Positions 56,329 through 64,000 of a stretch of 64,000 nucleotides of DNA are shown here, piece after piece. Position 1 is the first letter of the stretch. Each line of letters opens with the position of its first letter. Source of the stretch: Cervus elaphus (Eukaryota; Chordata; Mammalia; Artiodactyla; Cervidae); assembly GCF_910594005.1 (NCBI RefSeq), contig NC_057825.1:52917037-52981036 (forward strand). The letters are read 5' to 3'. The translations under genes and the position numbers were made by a program. Under the pieces are notes generated by a model, which saw nothing but the letters and a program-made list of their open reading frames with translations, had not been told where the DNA came from and did not search any database.

Positions 56329-57233
56329 CAAACACATGAAAAGATGCTCAACATCACTCATTATCAGAGAAATGCAAATCAAAACCACAATGAGGTACCA
56401 TTACACACCAGTCAGGATGGCTGCTATCCAAAAGTCTACAAGCAATAAATGCTGGAGAGGGTGTGGAGAAAAGGGAACCCTCTTACACTGTTGGTGGGAA
56501 TGCAAACTAGTACAGCCGCTATGGAGAACAGTGTGGAGATTTCTTAAAAATCTGGAAATAGAACTGCCATGTGACCCATCAATCCCACTTCTGGGCATAC
56601 ACACTGAGGAAACCAGATCTGAAAGAGACACGTGCACCCCAATGTTCATCACAGCACTGTTTATAATAGCCAGGACATGGAAGCAACCTAGATGCCCATC
56701 AGTAGACAAATGGATAAGGAAGCTGTGGTACATATACACCATGGAATATTACTCAGCCGTTAAAAAGAATTCATTTGAATCAGTTCTAATGAGATGGATG
56801 AAACTGGAGCCCATTATACAGAGTGAAGTAAGCAAGAAAGATAAAGAACATTACAGCATACTAACACATATATATGGAATTTAGAAAGATGGTAATGATA
56901 ACCCTATATGCAAAACAGAAAAAGAGACACAGATGTACAGAACAGACTTTTGGGCTCTGTGGGAGAAGGTGAGGGTGGGATGTTCCAAGAGAAGAGCATG
57001 TATATTATCTAGGGTGAAACAGATCACCAGCCCAGGTGGGATGCATGAGACAAGTGCTCGGGCCTGGTGCACTGGGAAGACCCAGAGGGATCGGGTGGAG
57101 AGGGAGGTGGGAGGGGGGATTGGGATGGGGAATACATGTAACTCCATGGCTGATTCATGTTAATGTATGACAAAACCCACTACAATATTGTAAAATAATT
57201 AGCCTTCAACTAATAAAAATAAAAATTAAAAAA
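56329..57233 (+). mobile_element. Young 5'-truncated L1
   Basis: ORF2 C-terminus, 3' UTR and a tail reading (AAAAT)n then A-run, 'ggaagttcc', a second A-run and (GAAA)n to about 57270. No TSD could be fixed. It is the least damaged L1 here and the near-twin of 24935-25899. Confidence 0.92.
56336..56884 (+). pseudogene. L1 ORF2 C-terminal fragment, open for 182 codons
   Basis: Open from the truncation point to the natural stop (ILTHIYGI). The CX3CX7HX4C motif is intact (C39, C43, H51, C56), followed by WRFLKNLEIELP. RT and endonuclease are absent, so this is not an active gene. Confidence 0.92.
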
Positions 57234-57478
57234 AAGGAAGTTCCAAAAAAAAAAAAAGAAAGAAAGAAAATGGGCACTGGGAAAGGAAAATAGCAGTGAT
57301 AACAATGCAACCCAAGCTTTCAAGGATTTTACAATCCAAACAAAGAGGAAGCATATATATGAATAATTTTGTATGTTAATAATGAGTAGATAAAGAACAT
57401 CTTCCTCTGGGTTACTTCATAAGCAGAGTTCATTGTATCAGCAAAACTTTTTTACTTTTTTTTTTTGCCTGGAAATTA
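57234..57478. other. L1 tail and short unannotated spacer
   Basis: A-runs and (GAAA)n to about 57270, then unique-looking sequence. Confidence 0.5.
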
Positions 57479-57622
57479 TCAGTTCAGTTCAGTCACCCAG
57501 TCATGTTTGACTCTTTGTTCTTTGCAACCCCATCGACTGCAGCATTTCAGGCTTCCCTGTCCATCACCAAAACTCGGAGCTTGCGCAGACTCATGTCCAT
57601 CGAGTTAGTGATGCCATCCAAC
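57479..57622 (-). mobile_element. BovB 3' end, probably detached from the copy at 57992
   Basis: From the TTCAG-repeat tip to 'gtgatgccatccaa'. Only about 30 consensus bases separate its end from the start of the next BovB piece, which has the same orientation. Confidence 0.85.
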
Positions 57623-57991
57623 AAAACTTGCTTTGTATAATAGTGCAGTCTGATGTATATCTCCAAGTATTTTGCCTTAAAGGTAGTTGGCATTCACAGT
57701 GTTCAGAGCAGGTATTGATATTAAAAAAAAAAAAAAAAACACAGTCAGCCTTCAAGATTCTTTATCTACATTTATAAGAGAAGTTTTGCTAATTATCATG
57801 AAATTTTAAAAATTTTAAAAATTATGTTTCTTGTATGACATTGTTAAAGGAGGCAGGTAGCTAGATATTAGCAGAGAAATGGGGGCAGGAGCCAGGTGGC
57901 TGGAAATCAGTCACCTTGTAAACAGCAGGGATCCATGGGCAGACAAAGAGCAGGAACCTCCAGACTGACAGGAAACCATACATTCTGGGTG
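57623..57991. other. Intervening 369 bp between BovB pieces
   Basis: A-run at 57722-57738. 57845-57985 ('ggaggcaggtagctagatat' onward) looks like part of an LTR or ERV I cannot name. Confidence 0.35.
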
Positions 57992-58329
57992 GTAAGTCCC
58001 CTCCTTCAATCTTTCCCAGCATCAGGGTCTTTTCCAGAGTCAGCTCTTCTCATCAGGTGGCCAAAGTATTGGAGTTGCAGCTTCAACATCACTCCTTCCA
58101 ATGAATACTCAGGACTGATCTCCTTTAGGATGGACTGGTTGGATCTCCTTGCAGTCCAAGGGACTCAAGAGTCTTCTCCAACACCACAGTTCAGAAACAT
58201 CGATTCTTAGGTACTCAGCTTTCTTTATAGTCCAATTCTCACATCCATACATGACTACTGGAAAAAACATAGCCTTGACCAGATGGACCTTTGTTGGTAA
58301 AGTAGTGTCTCTGTTTTGTAATATGCTGT

Positions 58330-58539
58330 TTTTTGAGAAGTTACTCAGTCACGTCCAGCTCTTTGTGACCCCATGGACTGTAGCCCACCAGGCTTCTCCA
58401 TCCATGGAATTTTCTGAACATGAGTACTGGAGTGGGTTGCCATTTCCTTCTCCAGGGGATCTTGCCGACCCAGAAGTCTAACCTGGGTCCCCTGCATTGC
58501 AGGCAGATGTTTTTACCATTTAAGCCACTAAAGAATCCC
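58330..58539 (-). mobile_element. Bov-tA-type SINE inside BovB
   Basis: Exact 10-bp TSD AATATGCTGT at 58320-58329 and 58540-58549. BovB reads through when it is removed. Confidence 0.94.
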
Positions 58540-58914
58540 AATATGCTGTCTAGGTTGGTCATAACTTTCCTTCCAAGGAGTAAGCGTCTTTTAATTTCAT
58601 GGGTGCAATCACCATTGCAGTGATTTTGGAATCCAAAAAATTAAAACTCAGGCACCGTTTCCACTGCTTCCCCATCTATTTGCCATGAAGTGATGGGACC
58701 AGATGTCATGACCTTAGTTTTCTGAATGTTGAGCTTTAAGACAACTTTTACATTCTCCTCTTTCACTTTCAAGAGGCTCTTTAGTTCTTCTTCACTTTCT
58801 ACCTAAGGGTGGTGTCATTTGCATATGTGATTTATTGATATTTCTCCCAGCAATGTTGATGCCAGCTTGTGATTCATTTTGCGAATACTTCTCATGATGT
58901 ACTCTGCATATAAG

Positions 58915-59660
58915 TTAAATAAGCAGGGTAACAGTATACAGCCTTGACATACTCCTTTTCCTATTTGGAACTAGTCTGTTGTTCCATGTCCAGTCAAAGG
59001 CCCTGGCATAGTCAATAAAGCAGAGGGAGATGTTTTTCTGGAAATCTTTTGCTTTTTCAATGATCCAGCAGATGCTGGCAATTTGATCTCTTATTTGTCT
59101 GCCTTTTCTCAAACCAACTAGAACACCTGGAAGTTCACCGTTCACATATTGTTGAAGCTTGGCATGGAGAATTTTGAGCATTACTTTACTAGTGTGTCAA
59201 ATGAGTGCAATTGTGTGGTAGTTTGAGCATTCTTTGGCATTGCCTTTCTTTGGGGTTGGAATGAAAACTGACTTTTTCCAGTCTTGTGGCCATTGCTGAG
59301 TTTTCCAAAGTGGCTGCATATTGAGTGAAGCACTTTCACAGCATCATCTTTTAGGATTTGAAATAGCTCAACTGGAATTCCATCACCTCCACTAACTTTG
59401 TTCGTCGTGATGCTTCCTAAGGCCCACTTGACTTCACTTTCCAGGATGTATGGCTCTAGGTGAGTAATCATATCATCGTGATTATCTGTGTCATGAATAT
59501 CTTTTTTGTACAGTTCTTCTGTGTATTCTTGCCACCTCTTCTTAATATCTTCTGCTTCTGTTAAGCCCATACCTTTTCTGTCCTTTATAGTGCCCAACTT
59601 TGTCTGAAATGTTCCCTTGGTATCTCTAATTTTTTTGAAGAGATCCCTAGTCTTTCCCAT
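58915..59660 (-). pseudogene. BovB RT/linker relic with deletion
   Basis: 59660-59181 keeps MGKTRDLFKK and VELFQILKDD. 59181-58915 has motif A as CFIDYARAFD, then runs into foreign residues because of the deletion at 58994. The YADD and RQGC segments lie in other frames or are lost. Confidence 0.85.
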
Positions 59661-59942
59661 TCTATTGTTTTCCTATATTTCCTTGCACTGATCACTAAGG
59701 AAGCCTTTCTTATCTCTCCTTGCTATTATTTGGAACTCTGCATTCAAATGGGTATATCTTTCCTTTTCTCCTTTGCTTTTCGCTTCCCTTCTTTTCACAG
59801 CTATTTGTAAGGCCCCCTCAGACAGCCATTTTGCTTTTTTGCATTTATTTTTCTTGGGGATGGTCTTGATCCCTGACTCCTGTCACTAACCTCTGTCCAT
59901 AGTTCATCAGGCACTTTATCAGAATTACTCCTTAAATCAATT

Positions 59943-60700
59943 TCACACTTCTACTGTATAATCGTAAGGGATTTGATTTAGGTCATACTTGAATGGTCTA
60001 ATGGTTTTGCCCACTTTCTTCAATTTAAGTCTGAATTTAGCAATAAGAAGTTCATGATCTGAGCCACAGTCATCTCCCGGTCTTGTTTTTGCTGACTGTA
60101 TACAGATTCTCCATCTTTGGCTGCAAAGAATATAATCAATCTGATTTTGGTGTTGCCAAAATGTCCATATACTGAGTCTTCTCTTGTGTTGTTGGACAAG
60201 AGTGTTTGCTATGACCAATGTGTTCTCTTGGCAAAACCCTATTCGCCTTTGCCATGCTTCATTCTTTACTCCAAGGCCAAATTTCCCTGTTATTCCAGAT
60301 GTTTCTTGATTTCCTACTTTTGCATTCTAGTCCCCTACAATGAAAAGAACATCTTTTTTGGGTTTTAGTTCTAAAAGGCCTTGTAAGTCTTCATAGAACC
60401 ATTCAACTTCACCACTTCAGCATTACTGATCATGGCATAGTCTTGGATTACCTTGATATTGAATGGTTTGCCTTGGAAATGAACAGAAATCATTCTGTCA
60501 TTTTTGAGATTGCATCCAAGTACTGCATTTCAGACTCTTTTGTTGTCTATAAAGGCTACTCCATTTCTTCTAAGCGATTGCCCACAGTAGTAGATATAAT
60601 GGTCATCTGAGTTAAATTCACCCATTTCAGTCCATTTTAGTTTGCTGATTCCTGAAATGTCGACATTCACTCTTGCCATCTCCTGTTTGACCACTTACAA
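59943..60700 (-). pseudogene. BovB endonuclease relic
   Basis: 60218-59943 keeps QIDYIL (residues 26-31) and the SDH catalytic motif (residues 53-55) of the EN C-terminal half. The N-terminal half, up to about 60700, is readable at DNA level but out of frame. Confidence 0.82.
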
Positions 60701-61189
60701 TTTACTTTGATTCAGGGACCTAACATTTCAGGTTCCTATGCAATATTGCTCTTCACAGCATCAGACCTTGCTTCTATCACCAGTCACATCCACAACTGGG
60801 TGTTATTTTTGCTTTGGCTCTGTCTTTTCATTCTTTCTGGAGTTATATTTACACTGATTTCCAGTAGCATATTGGGCACGTGCTGACCTGGGGGAGTTCA
60901 TCTTTCAGTGTCATTTCTTTTTGCCTTTTTATACTGTTCATGGCGTTCTCAAGGCAAGAATACTGAAGTGGTTTGCCATTCCCTTCTCCTGTGGACTACA
61001 TTTTGTCTGAATTGTCCACCAAGACCTGCCTGTCTTGGGTGACCCTACAGGGCATGGCTTAGTTTCATTGGGTTAGACAAGGTGCGGTCCATGTGATTAG
61101 ATTGGTTAGTTTCTGTGATTGTGATTTCAGTCTGTCTGACCTCTGATGCTCTCTCTCAGTGCTTACTGTCTTACTTTGCTTTCTCTTAT

Positions 61190-61310
61190 CTTGGACATGG
61201 GGTATCTCTTCAGGCTGTTCCAGCAAAGTGCAGCCACTGCTTCTTTTCTTGGACTTGGGATATCTCCTCACAGCCACCGCTATTGACCTTGGACATAGGG
61301 TATCTCCTCA
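61190..61310 (-). repeat. BovB 5' UTR repeated boxes
   Basis: CTTGGAC followed by ATATCTC/GTATCTC at about 61190, 61248 and 61288. Probably part of the BovB 5' region. Confidence 0.65.
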
Positions 61311-61422
61311 GCCACTCGCCTCTCCAGTGCCATACAGCTGCAATTCAATCAAACACATATTATTTGCAGAAGATTTCTGCCTGTCATGAAGAGCAGTCAT
61401 CATCATGAAGAATTTTAGTACT

Positions 61423-61434
61423 TTTCTAGATATG
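61423..61434. repeat. Left TSD of BovB
   Basis: TTTCTAGATATG, exact match to 61831-61842. Confidence 0.92.
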
Positions 61435-61830
61435 TTCAATTCAGTTCAGTTCAGTCGCTCAGTTGTGTCCGACTCTTTGCAACCCCATGAATCGCAGCAC
61501 GCCAGGCCTCCCTGTCCATCACCAACTCCTGGAGTCCACCCAAACCCATGTCCATTGAGTCAGTGATACCATCCAACCAACTTATCCTCTGTCACTCCCT
61601 TCTCCTCCGGCCCTCAATCTTTCCCAGCATCAGGGTGTTTTCAAATGAGTCAGCGCTTCACATGAGGTGGCCAAAGTATTGGAGTTTCAGCTTCAACATC
61701 AGTCCTTCCAATGAACACCCAGGGCTGATTTCCTTCAGGATGGACTGGTTGGATCTCCTTGCAGTCAAAGGACTCTCAAGAGTCTTCTCCAACACCACAG
61801 TTCAAAAGTATCAATTCTTCAGCACTCAGC
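61435..61830 (-). mobile_element. 396-bp BovB with perfect TSD
   Basis: Minus-strand copy of the last 396 bases, little diverged. Lies about 90 bases beyond the 5' end of the previous BovB. Confidence 0.95.
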
Positions 61831-61842
61831 TTTCTAGATATG
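61831..61842. repeat. Right TSD of BovB
   Basis: Partner of 61423-61434. Confidence 0.92.
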
Positions 61843-62435
61843 AGGAGATAAAAGAATTGGGCTCATAAGATTGGCTCCTAAAAATGTCTGTCTGAAGACC
61901 TATCTTCTAGTTTTCCCACAGCACGGAGTGTCTTATTCTGCTCTTCACTCTGAACTCCTTTCATGGGGTATTAAAAACAAGCAGCTGTAGCTGTACATGA
62001 TTTAATCCTTGTAGAGGTAGATGGCAAGTGCCAATTTGTAGGCACTTAGTCAATTAGGAAATTGACATTTCCTAATAACCAAAAAGGATCAGTTACAGAT
62101 GACCCACCAAGTTTGACTAGGTATTTTTCTGGATGTGGTCCCTCTGTGCTACCTCTTACCTCCTAAAGTAAAAGTGATACACTGACACAGTATTTTGATC
62201 TGAACTCATCATTTCAGGACTCCACTTGCCTGATTGGGGAAAATGTTCAATTAGTGCTCTATAGAACTAACTGTGCATAAGTTATATTGAGTGAAAATAT
62301 AAGAAGGATTATTGAGAAGACATAGACAGCTTCACAGATTAGTTTACTTGAGATGACTGTTAAAGAATGAGTGTGATTGCTGTAAAAGTAACAGGAATGC
62401 TAATTCTGGGCAGAGGGAGTAGCCTGAGGCAAGGC
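61843..62435. other. Unannotated stretch
   Basis: Nothing recognised. Confidence 0.5.
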
Positions 62436-62656
62436 ATGTGCATGCTTAGTCACTTAAGTTGTGTCCAACTCTGTGTGACGCTAAGGACTATAGCCCCAGA
62501 CTCCTCTGCCCATAGGGATTATCCAAGCAAGAATACTACAGTGCATTGTTATGCTCCTCCAGGTGATCTTCCAGACCCAGGAATCAAACCCACATCTCTT
62601 ATGTCTCCTCTATTGACAGGCAGGTTCTTTACCACTAGTAGCACCACCTGGGAAGT
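62436..62656 (-). mobile_element. Bov-tA-type SINE
   Basis: Full minus-strand copy from 'gcatgcttagtcacttaag' to 'agcaccacctgggaag'. Confidence 0.88.
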
Positions 62657-63201
62657 GAAAGCATGAAAGCCAGAAAACACATGATTATTTAAAATTGTGA
62701 TTAAAACACATTTGTATACATTTGAAGATGTGTTTGGAAGCTTGTTACATTGAAAAGCTAGTTTGCAACTCATAAACACCACTAGATCAATATTTTTCCT
62801 ACCTTTATAAAGTCACAATAAAATTGGGTTAATGCATATTTTAGTTTTGTCATAGAGACCTGGAATACAGGATTGTGAAAAAATGAAGGTAGTAGGGTTA
62901 ATGGGAAATTTTTTTTCTTTAATTGTAAGAAACAAAGGAGAGGTGTCTAGGATTCTACAAAGTGATAACATGTATGTAACCTACACATTCAGTGATAGAG
63001 AAAAATATGGAAGAAACCTACTGAGATGTGTTTCATTCATACTGTTCTACTGACTACCAAGTCCTTAAAACTTTCCAGTTACTATTCAAATCTCACCTAT
63101 CTCTGAAGAATCTTTCAATTCCATGTCTTCTGAATATAATGTCCTTTCTAACATTATCATTATTGTCTTTCAAATTAATTTAGTACCCCTAACATATTCC
63201 T
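62657..63201. other. Unannotated stretch
   Basis: Nothing recognised. Confidence 0.5.
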
Positions 63202-64000
63202 ACTGACCTTTTACAGTCCTGTGGCCACTGCTGAGTTTTCCAAAATTGCTGGCATATTGAGTGCAGCACTTTCACAGCATCATCTTTCAGGATATGTAAT
63301 AGCTTAACTGGAATTTCATCACATCCACTAGCTTTGTTCGAAGTGATGCTTTCTAAGGCCCACCTTACTTCACATTCCAGGTGTCTGGCTCTAGGTGAGT
63401 GATCACACTGTTGTGATTATCTGGGTCATAAAGATATTTTTGGACAGTTCTCCTGTGTATTCTTGCCACCTCTTCTTGATATCTTCTGCTTCTGTTGGGT
63501 CCATACCATTTCTGTCCTTTATCGAACCCATCTTTGCATGAAATATGCCCTTGATATCTATAATTTTCTTGAAGACATCTCTAGTCTTTCTCATTCTGTT
63601 GTTTCCTCTATTTCTTTGTATTGACCTCTGAGGAAGGCTATCTTATCTCTCCTGGCTATTCTTTGGAACTTGGCATTCAATGGGAATGTCTTTCCTTTTC
63701 TCCTTTGCTTTTCACTTCTCTTCTTTTCACAGCTATTTGTAAGGCCTCCTCAGACAACCATTTTGCCTTTTTGCATTTCTTTTCCATGGGGATGGTCTTG
63801 ATCCCTGTCTCCTGTACAATGTCATGAACCTCCGACCATAGTTCATCAGGCTCTCTGTCTATCAGATCTAGTCCCTTAAATCTATTTCTCACTTCCACTG
63901 TATAGTCATAAGGATTTTGATTTAGGTCATACCTGAATGGTCTAGTGGTTTTCTGTACTTTCTTCAGTTTAAGTCTGAATTTGGCAATAAGGAGTTCATG
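63202..64000 (-). mobile_element. BovB lacking its 3' part, cut by window edge
   Basis: Starts abruptly in the RT fingers region ('ctgaccttttacagtcctg') and runs through the linker (63594-63403) and the start of EN (63898-63677) to the edge. Loss of the 3' half cannot come from normal 5' truncation, so a later deletion or rearrangement is implied. Confidence 0.9.

Larger units (their letters stand above)
57992..61345 (-). mobile_element. Near full-length BovB with part of the 5' UTR
   Basis: Continues right through C-terminal domain, RT, linker and EN to a 5' UTR (about 61010-61345) with three CTTGGAC boxes. Interrupted by a SINE (58330-58539) and missing about 125 bases of RT at 58994. Many frameshifts. 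The right limit is approximate. Confidence 0.88.

Noticed and set aside
56336..56884. 182-codon ORF as a gene
   Set aside because: L1 ORF2 C-terminus only, truncated at its 5' side by incomplete reverse transcription.

Overview
This is mammalian, and specifically ruminant (bovid or close pecoran), nuclear DNA. The evidence is repeat content: RTE-type BovB LINEs, SINEs of the Bov-tA and Bov-A2 kind, cetartiodactyl CHR-type SINEs and ruminant L1 3' ends. These are recognised by memory of the families, not by a database search. The species cannot be told from the window alone. I find no host protein-coding gene, no tRNA, rRNA or snRNA gene and no CpG island apart from one CpG-rich solo LTR. The window reads as gene-poor intergenic (or deep intronic) DNA.

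By adding my own spans, about a quarter of the window is BovB, in some twenty pieces, most of them on the minus strand. Two are close to full length: 891-3987, with a perfect 12-bp target-site duplication (TSD), and 57992-61345, which keeps part of its 5' UTR but has been broken up. Long partial copies lie at 10602-12665, 26824-28322, 35431-36229, 38661-39773, 44192-44834 and 63202-64000. All have stops, frameshifts or deletions. The longest open relics are reverse transcriptase (RT) segments of 225, 225 and 187 codons that still carry the RT active-site motif.

Layout. 1-4 kb: a run of minus-strand BovB. 4-10.3 kb: old L1, SINEs, a DNA-transposon relic and two retroviral LTRs (about 6.88-7.77 and 9.6-10.2 kb). 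10.6-12.7 kb: a BovB inside a BovB. 12.8 kb: a 5'-inverted L1. 13-19 kb: mostly unique with old relics. 19.3-25.9 kb: two SINEs in one target site, a multi-layer L1 nest, an L2 relic and two minus-strand L1s. 26-40 kb: BovB and SINEs alternating, with a probable minus-strand LTR at 32.6-33.3 kb. 40-54 kb: the quietest part, with MIR/L2 relics and a solo LTR (48495-48886) inside a SINE cluster. 54.7-64 kb: LTR, a young L1 (56329-57233) and more BovB.

The elements form a layered insertion history, not a functional operon. Many layers can be ordered because one element interrupts another and leaves a readable TSD. I looked for an undescribed biological system and did not find one. The best leads are insertion-mechanism cases: a SINE that duplicated the TATA box of an LTR, twin-primed L1s, serial insertion into one target, a possible ~49-bp flank duplication, insertions under 100 bp, and a pair of very similar L1s in opposite orientation about 30 kb apart that could support inversion.
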